DNA of 64,000 nucleotides from Myxococcus stipitatus DSM 14675 (GTDB lineage: Bacteria; Myxococcota; Myxococcia; Myxococcales; Myxococcaceae): positions 2,294,001 to 2,358,000 of the forward strand of contig NC_020126.1 of NCBI RefSeq assembly GCF_000331735.1. Reading direction: 5' to 3'. The position numbers were made by a program, and so were the translations under genes. Within the stretch, counting starts at the first letter, position 1. The number at the start of each line of letters is the position of its first letter. Shown here in pieces: positions 54,201 to 63,554 of this stretch. The notes under the pieces were generated by a model that saw only the letters and a program-made list of their open reading frames with translations, did no database searches and was not told the DNA's origin.

Positions 54201-55889
54201 CACCGCCGGGTACTCGCGCGAGAGGGACTGGAGCAGTCCCCACAGGCCGTGGCTCGCCTCCTCGGCGGGGGCCTCCCGGTGGATGGAGAAGCCACGGACG
54301 CTCAGGGCCTTGAGCACCAGCGGCGACTGGAGTCGGCCACTCGCCACCAGCGCGCGGACCAGGGCAATCGCCGCGGCGTGTCCCAACCCCACCAGCCAGA
54401 CCTCATCACAGCGCAGCCCCTGCTCGAGCGCGGCGATGAAGCTCGCCACGGCCTGCGTGCCTCCCTCGGAGGCCGCGTTGAAGCAGAGGCGGGTGCCCAG
54501 GTGCTCCGCCAGCTTCGCGGACAGGCCGCTGTCCTGGGTGTCACCCACCAGCGCAAGGGTCTGCCCCGCGCGCGCTCGCTCGCCCTCGTTCACGGGCAGC
54601 CAGCGGGGCACCCAGACCTGGGGCGTGGTCGCGGAGAGCTGCGCGGCGACGGGGGCTGCGGGCTCGGCGCGCTGAGGCGCGGGCGCCGTCTCACCCGTCC
54701 CGGCCAGGTGCGGGTACTTCTCACGCAGGTAGCCCGCGAGCGCCGTGGCGGTGGAGCGCTCGAAGAGCAGCGTGGGGTAGAGCTGGACCTTCAGCTCCTT
54801 CTCCATGGCCTCGGAGATCTCCAGCAGCGCCACGGAGTCCAGGCCCAGGTCGAAGAAGGACTTGTCCACGTCCGCGTCGGACCACTCCACCTGTCCATGG
54901 CGCGTCACCAGCGAGGCGATGAGCGACACGAGCGAGTCGCCCTGGGGCTCGGCGGGCGCGCTGGTGGGGGCCTCGGCGCGAGGCGCGGCGGGCACCAATT
55001 GGAGGACCGGCGAGGGGACCGCGCCCGCGCGGGCGAGCAGCCGCCGGATGCTCTCGAGCGAGCGCACGCGCTTGACGCCGAACTTGCCCACGCGCACCAG
55101 CGGCTGGCCATCCATGCCGTAGAGGGAGAAGGAGTGCGAGAGCACCTCCCGCCCGGCGATGTCGGCGTCGGGGCGCTCCACGAGCACGCGCACCTGACGG
55201 TGTCCCTTGAGCGAGCGGGCGCGGAACTCATCGATGGCGAAGGGGATGAAGAGCGCGGCCTCGTCGAGCCGCTCGCGCAGGTGGAACAGCGGGACGATGG
55301 TGGAGCAGTCGAGGAAGACGGGGTGCAGCATGAAGTCCGCGGCGCGCGCGGCGGCCCGCTCTCCCAGCGACACCGTGCCCACGAAGCCACCCGGGAGCAG
55401 CGGCGCCACCTCTCCCAGGCACTTCATGAAGCTCTCGTGGAAGATGCCGATGTGGCGCGTGACGGAGTAGCAGGCGTCCAGGTCGACGGGCTCACCCAGG
55501 AAGCGGTGCAGGTCCGACGGCAGCGGCGGCAGGTCCATGGGGCCCGCGTTCCGGTAGACGCACGTCATGTGGGACGTCACCTTGTCGGACAGGGGCTGGT
55601 CGCCCTTCCAGGGGACGCTGGTGACGGTGACGCGCCCGTGCTCTCCTTGGTGCTCCACCGTCACGGTGAGCTTGCGGTCCATCTCCGCGTTGGTGACCAC
55701 CGGCTCGTGGAAGAGGATGTCGCGCAGGACCAGCGCGTCGGTGTCGATGCGCGCCGCCGCCAGCACCTTGTAGGTGGCGTCGAGCATGGACACCCCGGGG
55801 AGGATGTGGATGTCCTGCACCCGGTGCTCGGAGACCAAGGGGTCGGTGTCGCGCACCAACAGCTTGCTGCTGATTCGTACCGGCCTCAT
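51237..55889 (-). CDS. Polyketide synthase: DH-ACP-KR-MT-crotonase, no AT
   Basis: 1550-residue PKS protein. Domains in order are: dehydratase-like (1-280; His22 in [12 protein letters not shown], Asp194 in [10 protein letters not shown], where the usual following His/Gln is missing); ACP ([13 protein letters not shown], phosphopantetheine Ser352); ketoreductase (~400-890; [34 protein letters not shown]); C-methyltransferase (~960-1230; [18 protein letters not shown]); and a crotonase/enoyl-CoA hydratase domain (~1290-1520; [22 protein letters not shown]). It has no KS or AT. The KS that ends the preceding PKS protein probably works on this module. The crotonase may move a double bond or support beta-branching. 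The dehydratase may be impaired. The ATG overlaps the preceding stop by four bases. Confidence 0.93.
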   Translation of the reverse strand: MRPVRISSKLLVRDTDPLVSEHRVQDIHILPGVSMLDATYKVLAAARIDTDALVLRDILFHEPVVTNAEMDRKLTVTVEHQGEHGRVTVTSVPWKGDQPLSDKVTSHMTCVYRNAGPMDLPPLPSDLHRFLGEPVDLDACYSVTRHIGIFHESFMKCLGEVAPLLPGGFVGTVSLGERAAARAADFMLHPVFLDCSTIVPLFHLRERLDEAALFIPFAIDEFRARSLKGHRQVRVLVERPDADIAGREVLSHSFSLYGMDGQPLVRVGKFGVKRVRSLESIRRLLARAGAVPSPVLQLVPAAPRAEAPTSAPAEPQGDSLVSLIASLVTRHGQVEWSDADVDKSFFDLGLDSVALLEISEAMEKELKVQLYPTLLFERSTATALAGYLREKYPHLAGTGETAPAPQRAEPAAPVAAQLSATTPQVWVPRWLPVNEGERARAGQTLALVGDTQDSGLSAKLAEHLGTRLCFNAASEGGTQAVASFIAALEQGLRCDEVWLVGLGHAAAIALVRALVASGRLQSPLVLKALSVRGFSIHREAPAEEASHGLWGLLQSLSREYPAVRVSQVDVEREDLERGELQCVDQVGSRPRELRALRAGRLYERRLLSTRPTASAPVPLRQDGVYFIVGGAGGVGMEFLRHLRRTYNARVAVSGRRALTDDLRRQLSEEGVYGEQVLYVQAAVEDASAMAEALQQVRARWGALHGVVHSAMVLEDKRLVDLDEAAFARVLAPKVAGTQALARATEGLELDFLLFFSSIQSFVGNVSQGNYATASTFLDGYASALRARRSHRVVVINWGYWSEVGAVANDIYRTLLARQGIHGLRAAEAFATLEQVLAAGWDQAAILAAEDTVLEELGASWEWELGRSAQPSAVEPPPRALTTEVTAEFRPAFAQMQQAMDALLPLARRRVAQVLRELGLLGDRALLVDEAVRAGSLAREHARLAQALLKLPGLAEAEGLGAQPFNEAATALAQAHPPLRHMLPLLQACLDAYPLILAGKRPAAHVVFPGGSVELVRSVYGESELSRFYNQAVSKAVLGLAASRGERPLRILEVGAGTGSTTVEILRALAGAGMPCEYRYTDVWDKLLAEAKSRLGPQHPSLRFSLLDVNTAPQAQGLDEEFDVVVATNVLHATRDLHTTLRHVKKLLRPGGALVLNESVDVQEFSTCTFGLLPGWWGAVDAHERLPDSPLVSSAGWTALMKDEGFEVASPLIPADPTLPSLGSQQVFVAWSDGEVKVASARRPARQEEAHRRQLPRALEGHLRPLDLHTTAGGALPRSRQLALYQDTRDNLWLFFDNPPANVLTDELLGDLCTTFQRLSELAPEVIHKRIVYLAHFGEYFSIGGDRNEILRRLAMGEKEALRGFADKARTMLRLLATMDALVVAVVNGTAQGGGLETLFATDLQLVRQGVKVGLPEIKSGLIPGMGGLSYLKGLAGMTVTKRLVLSGELLTAQEAQQLGLITHVVEDPFTSALELPQTLQQLDTALYMKRVLGEDTAERLTADIDEWLTYTLGRTELIDAQRILDSQLILNSRAATAQANGRTHAEGNRR

Positions 55890-58800
55890 TGCATGCTCCT
55901 GTCGACCTGCTCGAACTCCTCGATGCTCACGCCCTCGAGCTCCAGCAGGCCGTCCCCGGTGGATGAGGGAATGGAGAGGGGAGGGGGCGTGGGCCGCGTG
56001 GGGTGCCAGGCGAAGACCCTGGCGTCGTCGGGGATGGGGCGGCGCGCCGCCTCCAGGTCCTGGGGTCGCGCGGCCTGCTCGGGGCGCTCACCCAGGATGA
56101 GGTGGACGTTCGTCTTGCCGAACCCGAACGAGCTGATGCCGGCGCGCCGCGGACCGGAGGACACCTCCCAGCTCTGGGCTTCGCGCTGCGGGCGGAAGGG
56201 CGTGCGGTCGAACTCGAAGCGCGGGTTGACCTGCTCGCAGTGCAGCGTGGGGACGAGCGTGCGGTGGTGCAGGCAGAGCGCCACCTTGATGAGGCTGGCC
56301 ACGCCCGCGGCCGACAGCAGGTGCCCGAAGTTCGTCTTCACGCTGCCGATGGCGCATCGCTCCGGAGGCTCGTGCGCGAAGGCGCGGGCCAGGGCGCGAA
56401 GCTCGATGGGGTCGCCGATCATCGTCCCCGTGCCGTGCGCCTCCACGTAGGAGATGCTCCGAGGCGACAGGCCCGCGTTGCCCAGGGCGCGGCTGATGAC
56501 GTCCACCTGGCCCTCCACTCCAGGCGTGGTGACGCCCAGGGTGCTGCCGTCGTTGTTCATCGCGCCGCCGTCCAGCACGGCGTAGATGGGGTCTCCATCC
56601 GCCAATGCCCGGTCCAGGGGCTTGAGCAGCACGCAGCCCACGCCCTCGCCAGGGACGAAGCCGTTGGCGCGTGCGTCGAACGTGCGGCATCTCCCGTCGG
56701 GAGACAGCGCGTGGGCCGCGCTCAGGAACTGGTACACCTTCTCCTCGAGCAGCACCTCCACGCCGCCCGCGATGGCGAGCTCCGAGTCGCCGCTGCGCAG
56801 GCTCTGACACGCCAGATGCACGGCCGCGAGCGAAGAGGAGCACGCCGAGTCCAGCACGAGGCTGGGCCCGCGCAGGTCCAGCAGGTGGGAGACATACGCG
56901 GAGATGAAGTTCTGCCCGATGCCGGAGACGCTGTGCTTGCCGGGGACGGCGATGCGCTCGGCGTAGCTGCCGGAGCGTGCTCCGGCGAAGACGCCCACGC
57001 GCTTGCCCTTGAGGCCCTCGCGCTCATAGGGCGAGTCCAGCACCGCCGCCAGGCTGCACTCGGTGAACAGGCGGATGAGCGGGTCGATGCTCGCGGCCTC
57101 CTCGGCGCTGACGCTGAAGAGGGTGGGGTCCAGCCACTCGATGCCTTGGATGAAGCCGCCCCACTGGCTGATGGACTTGCCCGGCTGATGCTGGGCTGAG
57201 TAGAGCGCGCGGGTGTCCCAGCGCGAGCTGGGGACCTGGCTCACGCAGTCCTTGCCCGAGACCAGGTTGCGCCAGAAGGTCTCCTTGTCCGGCGCCTCGG
57301 GGAAGTGACACGCCATGCCGATGATGGCGACCCGGAAGGGCCCGTCGCCCTTGCTCGTCGCGAGCGGGGCGGCGGCGAGGGGCGCGGCGGGCTCCGGTGC
57401 GGGAGGTGGCGGCGCGGCGAGGGCTTCCGCGGGGGCCAGCGTCGCGAGATAGCGCGTGACCTCCGCCAGCGTCCCCGCGCGGATGACGGCCTCGGGGTCC
57501 ACCGTGCGGCCGAGCCACGTCTCGAGCTGGCTCACCAGCCCCATCATCACGATGGAGTCGATGCCCATCTCCTCGAAGGGGACATGGTCGTCCAGCTTGG
57601 ACTCGTCCGTCTCCAGCTCCTTCGCCGCGATGGCGCGCAGCCGCGAGCGGATGGCGTCCAGCCCTGCTCGAGGTGCGGCCTCGCGAGGCGCGGGTGTGGC
57701 GACAGTCGAGGCCCGGCGCGGCTCGGGCGCGGGGGCGGCCTGGAGGACGGTGTCACCCTCCGCGAGGACGCAGACCGTGGGGCCCCACGTCTGTCCGGTG
57801 GCGAGGACATGGCGCAGCGCCGCCAGGCACAGGTCCACCGCGAGCGGCTGTCCACCGCCCTGGGACTCGTGCGCGCCGCGCGCCATGCCCAGCTCCTGCC
57901 AGCGTGTCCACTGGATGGAGTGGTAGTAGCGGCGCCCCAGCGCATGCTGGTGCTGGGCGAAGTGGTCCATGAAGCGGTTCGCGGCCGCGTAGTCCAGCAC
58001 ACCCGCGGCGACGCGTGACGCCACCGAGGACAGCGAAGAGAAGAGCACGAAGGCGCGCGGCGGTTGGCTCTCGAACAGGCGATGCAGCACGTGGAGCGCG
58101 TCGACCTTGGGAGACATCACCTCCGCCATGGACTCCGCCGTCTTCTGGAAGAAGGCGGGAGACTTGCGGTCCACGGCGCCGGCGCAGTGGAAGACATGGG
58201 TGATGGCGCCGTGGCGGGCGCGGAAGGCCGCCAGTGCCTGTCCGAGCGCGTGCTCGTCCTCCAGCGCGCCCCGGTACAGGACCACCGTCGTGCCCTGTCG
58301 CTCGAGCGCCTCGAGCACGGCGCGCTTGTCCGCGGACGGCTCACGGCGGCCGGTCAGCAGGAGCGCGCGGAAGCCTCGCTCCGCGAGGTCCTGGGCCACG
58401 CGCAGGCCGATGTCACCCAGGCCTCCGGTGATGAGCGCGACGTCGTTTTCGCCGCGCTCCGGGGTGGCCAGGTCCGTCGGGACGCTCGCGCGCTCCAGCT
58501 CGCGGGTGAGGCGCTGGCCGCCGAAGTAGGCCACCTCGCCTTCGCCGTCATGGTGCTCCAGCTCGTGCGCCAGCTGCGCCGCCAGCACCTCGGCGCTGAA
58601 GTCCTCGGCGGGAACGTCCACCGTCTTGCTGCGACAGCGCCGGTACTCCGCGGAGAAGTGCTTGAAGAAGCCGGCATCCTGCGCGCCCGCCAGGGACGAA
58701 GCGGAAGCCTTGTGCAACCCCGCGGAGCCGGCGTCCTGCGCGCCCGCCAGGGACGAAGCGGAGGCCCTCTGCAACCCGAGCGTCGCCTGCACCAGGCTCA

Positions 58801-61333
58801 GCGGCTCGCCTCGTCGCAGGGCCCCGCCCGTCACATGGCGCAGGAACTCCAGCTTGCGGAGCACTCGCCCGCTGTCCTGGTAGAGGTTCTCATCGAGCGG
58901 CGTGAGGTCCACCACCGCGCCCGGTGAGCCGATGCGCTGGAGCAGCTCCGTCGCGGCGGTCTGCGCGCTCGTCTGCGCCGACGGACACGGCGTGATCTTG
59001 ACGGTGCACAGGGGCAACAGGCGCGCGAGCATGCTCGCGGTGCTCCGGCCTCGCTCCCCGTCGACCAGGGCCACGAGCGAGCCGCTCACGTTTCCCTGCG
59101 GTGCGGGCAGCGGCCTGGGCACCCAGCGCGGCGTGTAGAAGGCGACCGCCGGGGCACGGGGCGCGAGCGGCGCCGCCGTGGTCTCTCCCTGGGCACGTCG
59201 CACCCAGAAGCGCTCTCGCGCGAACGGATACCCAGGCAGGGCCACGAGCGCGGCGCCGTCGCGAGGGAGGACCTGGGCCCAGTCGATGCCGAGCCCCTGG
59301 GTCCAGAGCCGCGCGAGCTTGTGCAGCTCCCCGCGCGCCGCCATCTCACCCAGGTGCGCCTGGAGCGCCTGCTCGCTCGCGAACAGCTCCTGGATGCTCT
59401 GGGGCTCGCCCTGGGCCACGCCCGTGAGGACCTCCGGGCTGGTGCCACCCGCGTCGCGCGTGAGGCGGCCGAGCCGCTCCACCAGCTCCCCCACGGACCG
59501 GGCCACGAGGGCGGCCCGGTGCGCGAGGGCATGACGACCGTGGCGCAGGGTGAACGCGACGTCTTCCAGGAAGGACTGCTCCGTGCCCATGTCCGCGAAG
59601 GTCCTCTCGGACAGATGCCGTGCGAGCTGGAGGCCCTGCGCCTCGAGCGCCTCCGAGGTGCGCGCCGAGAGCAGGAACAGCCGAGGCCGCGCCGTCGCCG
59701 TCCGCACGGGCAGGGCGGGGGCCTCCTCGAGCACCACGTGGGCGTTGACGCCGCCAAAGCCGAACGAGCTCACGCCCGCGCGGCGCGGGGACACCGGCGG
59801 CGTCACCTCGCCCCGTGAGCCGTCCCAAGGGAGGACGTGGGAGGGGATGCGGAAGCGGGCGTCGCTCAAGTCGACATGGCGGTTGAGCTGGGTGAGGTAG
59901 GGGCTGCCGGGGATGGCTTGATGCGCCAGCGCGGCCACCACCTTGAGCAGGCCCGCGAGCCCCGCGGCCGCCTCCAGGTGGCCCACCTGGGCCTTCACGC
60001 TCCCGATGTAGAAGTGGGGCGCCGCGTCCGGCGCGGCCTGGGGACGGGCGAAGGCCTTCTTCAGGCCGCGCACCTCGACGGGGTCTCCCAGGGCGGTGCC
60101 GGTGCCATGCGCCTCCACGTAGCCGATGCTGGAGGCGTCCACCCGGGCGTCCTTCAGGGCCGCGCCGATGACCTCCGCCTGTGCATCCGGGTTGGGCGCG
60201 GTGAGCGAGTGCGTCCGCCCGCTGTGCCGCACGGCGCCGCCCTTGATGATGGCCAGGATGCGGTCCGAGTCCCGGAGCGCGGCGCTGGCGCGCTTGAGCA
60301 CCACGCACGCGACGCCCTCGCCCCGGACATAACCCGCCGCCGAGTCGTCGAACGGCCGGCAGAGGCCCTGCGGGCTGAGCATCCCCGCGTCGGCGAACAC
60401 CTGGAAGGGGGTGCGCGACGCGAGCACGTTGACCCCGCCCACGAGCGCCAGGTCACACTCCTGGCTCCGCAGGGCCTGCACGCCACGGTGCAGGGCCACG
60501 AGCGAGCTGGAGCAGGCCGTGTCGACGGAGTCGCTGGCGCCCTTGAGGTTGAAGTACTGGGAGATGCGGTTGGCCAGGATGGCGTGGCTGATGCCCGTCC
60601 CGATGTGCGTGGTGCGCGCCGCCTGCGTCTGGAGCAGCAGCTCGTAGTAGTCGAAGCTGGAGGCGCCCACGTAGACGGCGGTGTTCGTGCCGGAGAGCCG
60701 CTCGGGCCCATAGCCTCCATCCTCGAAGGTATGCCAGGCGCACTCCATCAGCAGGCGCTGCTGCGGGTCCATCGCGAGCGCCTCGCGAGGAGAGATGCCG
60801 AAGAAGGCGGCATCGAAGGCGTCCACGTCCTCGGCGAAGCCTCCGCGCAGGTAGCCCGGCATGGGGCTCGGCGCCTCGGGCACCGCGACGCGCTCCAGGG
60901 GGAACTCCCGCAGCATGGAGTCACCCCGGGACACCAGCGACCAGAGCTCCTCCAGGTTCTTCGCTCCAGGCACCCTCAGCCCGACGCCGACAATCGCCAC
61001 ATCGTGCTCATCCACGGACGGCTCGGGCGGGGTCTCGCGCACGGGCTCGGCCGCGGGCAGGGGACTTGCCTCCGCGCCGCTCGGAGCGGCGGCGGAGGGC
61101 ATGAGCGAGGCGAGGTGCGCGGCGGTCTCTCGCAGCGAGTTGAACTCGTAGAGCGTCTCGACCGACAGCGGGACACCCAGCGTCTCGCGGATGAACCTGG
61201 CGAGGTCGACATAGCCGACGGAGTCCAGGCCCAGCTCGCTCAGGGAGCGCGCGAGGTCGATGTTCTCGGCGGGCTCCTGGAGGATGCGGGCGAGGTGGCG
61301 CTGCAACACCCCTTCGACCTCCCGGGTGCTCAT
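55886..61333 (-). CDS. Polyketide synthase: ACP-KS-KR-ACP-KS, no AT
   Basis: 1815-residue PKS. Domains are: loading ACP (LGLDSVGYVD, Ser38); KS1 (VGVGLRVPGAKNLEELW; active Cys ~271 in DTACSSSL; EAHGTGTALGDP; GSVKAQVGHLEAAAG) with a flanking subdomain; a KR (~770-1190; ALITGGLGDIGLRVA, LDYAAANRFMDHF); a second ACP (EEMGIDSIVMM, Ser ~1256); and KS2 (DSACSSSLAAVH, EAHGTGTMIGDP, GSVKTNFGHLLSAAG). Both KS triads look intact. No acyltransferase domain exists, so this is a trans-AT type synthase. The last KS awaits its processing domains on the next protein, a split module. A 19-residue duplication sits in the linker before the KR. It overlaps the ligase gene by four bases. Confidence 0.94.
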   Translation of the reverse strand: MSTREVEGVLQRHLARILQEPAENIDLARSLSELGLDSVGYVDLARFIRETLGVPLSVETLYEFNSLRETAAHLASLMPSAAAPSGAEASPLPAAEPVRETPPEPSVDEHDVAIVGVGLRVPGAKNLEELWSLVSRGDSMLREFPLERVAVPEAPSPMPGYLRGGFAEDVDAFDAAFFGISPREALAMDPQQRLLMECAWHTFEDGGYGPERLSGTNTAVYVGASSFDYYELLLQTQAARTTHIGTGISHAILANRISQYFNLKGASDSVDTACSSSLVALHRGVQALRSQECDLALVGGVNVLASRTPFQVFADAGMLSPQGLCRPFDDSAAGYVRGEGVACVVLKRASAALRDSDRILAIIKGGAVRHSGRTHSLTAPNPDAQAEVIGAALKDARVDASSIGYVEAHGTGTALGDPVEVRGLKKAFARPQAAPDAAPHFYIGSVKAQVGHLEAAAGLAGLLKVVAALAHQAIPGSPYLTQLNRHVDLSDARFRIPSHVLPWDGSRGEVTPPVSPRRAGVSSFGFGGVNAHVVLEEAPALPVRTATARPRLFLLSARTSEALEAQGLQLARHLSERTFADMGTEQSFLEDVAFTLRHGRHALAHRAALVARSVGELVERLGRLTRDAGGTSPEVLTGVAQGEPQSIQELFASEQALQAHLGEMAARGELHKLARLWTQGLGIDWAQVLPRDGAALVALPGYPFARERFWVRRAQGETTAAPLAPRAPAVAFYTPRWVPRPLPAPQGNVSGSLVALVDGERGRSTASMLARLLPLCTVKITPCPSAQTSAQTAATELLQRIGSPGAVVDLTPLDENLYQDSGRVLRKLEFLRHVTGGALRRGEPLSLVQATLGLQRASASSLAGAQDAGSAGLHKASASSLAGAQDAGFFKHFSAEYRRCRSKTVDVPAEDFSAEVLAAQLAHELEHHDGEGEVAYFGGQRLTRELERASVPTDLATPERGENDVALITGGLGDIGLRVAQDLAERGFRALLLTGRREPSADKRAVLEALERQGTTVVLYRGALEDEHALGQALAAFRARHGAITHVFHCAGAVDRKSPAFFQKTAESMAEVMSPKVDALHVLHRLFESQPPRAFVLFSSLSSVASRVAAGVLDYAAANRFMDHFAQHQHALGRRYYHSIQWTRWQELGMARGAHESQGGGQPLAVDLCLAALRHVLATGQTWGPTVCVLAEGDTVLQAAPAPEPRRASTVATPAPREAAPRAGLDAIRSRLRAIAAKELETDESKLDDHVPFEEMGIDSIVMMGLVSQLETWLGRTVDPEAVIRAGTLAEVTRYLATLAPAEALAAPPPPAPEPAAPLAAAPLATSKGDGPFRVAIIGMACHFPEAPDKETFWRNLVSGKDCVSQVPSSRWDTRALYSAQHQPGKSISQWGGFIQGIEWLDPTLFSVSAEEAASIDPLIRLFTECSLAAVLDSPYEREGLKGKRVGVFAGARSGSYAERIAVPGKHSVSGIGQNFISAYVSHLLDLRGPSLVLDSACSSSLAAVHLACQSLRSGDSELAIAGGVEVLLEEKVYQFLSAAHALSPDGRCRTFDARANGFVPGEGVGCVLLKPLDRALADGDPIYAVLDGGAMNNDGSTLGVTTPGVEGQVDVISRALGNAGLSPRSISYVEAHGTGTMIGDPIELRALARAFAHEPPERCAIGSVKTNFGHLLSAAGVASLIKVALCLHHRTLVPTLHCEQVNPRFEFDRTPFRPQREAQSWEVSSGPRRAGISSFGFGKTNVHLILGERPEQAARPQDLEAARRPIPDDARVFAWHPTRPTPPPLSIPSSTGDGLLELEGVSIEEFEQVDRSMQ
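58671..58784. repeat. 57-bp tandem duplication inside the PKS gene
   Basis: Two adjacent 57-base copies start at 58671 and 58728 (both CCGGC[A/G]TCCTGCGCGCCCG, then CAGGGACGAAGCGGA). They encode a repeated 19-residue unit containing ASASSLAGAQDAG in the linker preceding the ketoreductase. The frame is kept. Confidence 0.8.
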
Positions 61334-63099
61334 GCGACCTCCTTGCCTCGGCCGGGAGGCGCGCCCGCGGCGGCGCTCCCGGTCGCCGCGTCACCCACGA
61401 GCTCCGCGCGGTCGAACTTCTTGGCCAGGTACAGGTCCCGGCAGTGGCTGCGCCGCACCTTGCCGCTGGTCGTCTTGGGCAAGGTGGAGGGCTTGATGAG
61501 GACGAGCTCCGCCAGCCGCAGGCCGTGCATGTCCGCCACGGCCTTGCGCGCCTGGGTGAGGAGGGCCTCCTGGGTCGCCGCGGTGAGCAGGGGCAGGGCG
61601 TTGCGGTGGACCTCGCAGACGACGACGAGCCGGGGCTCCTCGCCCTCCGCGCCGTCCACGGTGAACGCCGCCGCGCCGCCCACCCGCAGCGCCTCGTGGC
61701 TGTAGTAGACGGTGTTCTCGATGTCGTCCGGGTAGTGGTTGCGGCCCCGGATGATGAGCAGGTCCTTGAGCCGCCCGGTGATGAACAGCTCTCCGTCCTG
61801 CCAGCAGCCCAGGTCTCCGGTGCGCAGGAAGGGCCCGTCGCCCTCCGCCGTGCGCGCCTGGAACGTCGCCTCCGTGAGCTCCGCCCGTCCCCAGTAGCCG
61901 GAGGCCACCGAGTCGCCTCGAATCCACAGCTCGCCGATGCGACCCTCGGGGAGCACCGCCCGCGACTCCGGCTCCACCACGCGGACCTCCATCCCGCCGT
62001 AGGTCGTCCCGCAGCCCACCAGCACCGTGGCCGAGTCCTCCTTGCGGACCAGCGCATGTCGGGCCAGGGACTCCGTGTCCACGGCGACCTGCACCGTCTT
62101 GGCCGTGTGCAGCCCTCCGCTCACGAAGAGGGTGGACTCCGCCATGCCGTAGCAGGGGTAGAAGGCCTCCTCGCGCATGCCCACGGACGCGAACTTGCGG
62201 ACGAACGCGTTGATGACGCGCGCCTTCACCGGCTCCGCGCCGTTGTAGGCCACCTTCCACGAGGACAGGTCCAGGCCCTTCATCTCCTCGGCGCTCACGC
62301 GGTTGACGCACAGCTCATACGCGAAGCTGGGCGCCCCGCTGGTCGTGGCCCGCCAGTCGGAGATGGCGCGCAGCCACGTCCCCGGCGAGGACAGGAAGGT
62401 CGTGGGCGCGAAGAGCACGGCCTTGATGCCCAGGAACAGCGGCTGGAACACGTTACCGATGAGCCCCATGTCGTGGTACAGCGGCAGCCACCCCACGAAG
62501 ATGGTGCTCGAGTCATGGCCGAACGCCTGCTGGACGGTCTGCTCGTTGTGGATGAGGTTTCCGTGGGTGACCATCACCCCCTTGGGAGTGCCCGTCGACC
62601 CTGACGTGTACTGGAGGAAGGCCAGGCTCGACGGCTCCAGCACCTGACGCTGGAAGTCCTTCGCCTCGGCATCCTCGACCGTGTCCGTGCACAGCCACGT
62701 CATCCCCGGCGTCATGGACGCGGCCTGGGGGATGATTCGCTCGATTTGAGCCTGGACCACGGAGCTCGTGAGCAGGACGCTGCTCTGGGAGTCCCCCAGG
62801 ATGCCCGCCAGCCGCTTCAACTCCGTGGCGTTGCGCAGCGGCACGACGGGCACCGCGATGACCTGCGCCGCGAAGCAGGCCAGGATGGCTTCGATGAAGT
62901 CGAGGCTGGGTTGATAGAGGAGAATGGCTCGCTCTCCCCGCGCGCCCGCCGCCTGGAGCCTGGCTGCAATGGCTCGCACCCGGCTCGACAGCTGCGAGAA
63001 CGTCAGCGTCCGCTGTCCCCCCTCCCCATCCAGGAAGACATATGCAACCGCGTCCGGCCGAATCGCCGCATGCTGTTCAAGGGCATCAAACAAAGACAT
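61330..63099 (-). CDS. Fatty-acyl-AMP ligase (FAAL) starting the PKS operon
   Basis: 589-residue adenylate-forming enzyme of the FAAL group, which activates a fatty acid as acyl-AMP and hands it to an ACP. Motifs seen are A3 YTSGSTGTPKG (~165-175), WLPLYHDMGLIGNVFQPLFL, FYPCYGMAESTLFVSGG, TGDLGCWQDGELFITGRLKD, and the A10 lysine in TTSGKVRRSHCRD (~543). The FAAL-typical Asp-Met-Gly-Leu-Ile block is clear. The start ATG has GGGGGAG just upstream. It is the first gene of the operon, and the next gene begins with an ACP that is its probable acceptor. Chain length is unknown. Confidence 0.95.
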   Translation of the reverse strand: MSLFDALEQHAAIRPDAVAYVFLDGEGGQRTLTFSQLSSRVRAIAARLQAAGARGERAILLYQPSLDFIEAILACFAAQVIAVPVVPLRNATELKRLAGILGDSQSSVLLTSSVVQAQIERIIPQAASMTPGMTWLCTDTVEDAEAKDFQRQVLEPSSLAFLQYTSGSTGTPKGVMVTHGNLIHNEQTVQQAFGHDSSTIFVGWLPLYHDMGLIGNVFQPLFLGIKAVLFAPTTFLSSPGTWLRAISDWRATTSGAPSFAYELCVNRVSAEEMKGLDLSSWKVAYNGAEPVKARVINAFVRKFASVGMREEAFYPCYGMAESTLFVSGGLHTAKTVQVAVDTESLARHALVRKEDSATVLVGCGTTYGGMEVRVVEPESRAVLPEGRIGELWIRGDSVASGYWGRAELTEATFQARTAEGDGPFLRTGDLGCWQDGELFITGRLKDLLIIRGRNHYPDDIENTVYYSHEALRVGGAAAFTVDGAEGEEPRLVVVCEVHRNALPLLTAATQEALLTQARKAVADMHGLRLAELVLIKPSTLPKTTSGKVRRSHCRDLYLAKKFDRAELVGDAATGSAAAGAPPGRGKEVA

Positions 63100-63180
63100 G
63101 GCTCCCCCCTGCCGGGTACAAGGCCCCAGCCGTTCTGGACTTAGAGTCTGTAAATTTGTAAATTACGTTGATACAGATGA
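63100..63180 (-). promoter_or_regulatory. AT-rich probable promoter of the FAAL-PKS operon
   Basis: The ~80 bases before the FAAL start include a markedly AT-rich stretch, TAAATTTGTAAATTA at about 63151-63165, with TGTAAATT-type words repeated. In otherwise GC-rich DNA this is the natural promoter or regulator-binding site for the operon. Exact boxes cannot be assigned. Confidence 0.5.
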
Positions 63181-63264
63181 TGCTGTAACTGTGTTGCGGC
63201 GCGTCGCGAGCACGCGAAGGGCGTGGCGCGGTGCGCTGTCGACGCGGCATTTGAGAGGTGGGGT

Positions 63265-63303
63265 GGACCTCACCAGGGAGGTCCTTGAGACCCGGGACTC
63301 AAG
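63265..63303. promoter_or_regulatory. Two abutting inverted repeats upstream of the FAAL operon
   Basis: GGACCTC (63265-63271) pairs with GAGGTCC (63278-63284). Directly next to it, 63284-63303 is a 20-base palindrome, CTTGAGACCCGGGACTCAAG, broken only at the two A positions. Binding sites or a terminator for the EamA gene are possible. Confidence 0.45.
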
Positions 63304-63374
63304 CGTTGCAGCGTTCGAGCAGTGGTGACGTGAGCGTAGGTGGATGCTGCTTGGGTTCCCTAACTGCGGATACT

Positions 63375-63400
63375 GCGTTTAGTGTGTAAAGGCTAAACGC
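63375..63400. terminator. Inverted repeat between the EamA and FAAL genes
   Basis: GCGTTTAG (63375-63382) and CTAAACGC (63393-63400) are perfect 8-bp arms around a 10-base loop. It is downstream of the minus-strand EamA gene and could be its terminator, or an operator for the FAAL operon. The rest of 63181-63554 has no gene that I could support. Confidence 0.42.
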
Positions 63401-63554
63401 GCTTCGCGCCGTGCGTCAAGGCGATGTCCAGAATTGAATTATCGCAGGGGGCTGACATACGGGGAAGCCGCATGAAGGTGGAACACCTCCATGTGGTTTC
63501 GTGGGAAATGAGAGGGATTGTGGAGGGCCAGGTTACATCGCCTGGAGATGTTTC

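Noticed and set aside
51237..61333. Polyunsaturated fatty acid synthase
   Set aside because: There are no tandem ACPs, no AT and no FabA-type dehydratase pair. A FAAL loader and C-methyltransferase point to a trans-AT PKS instead.
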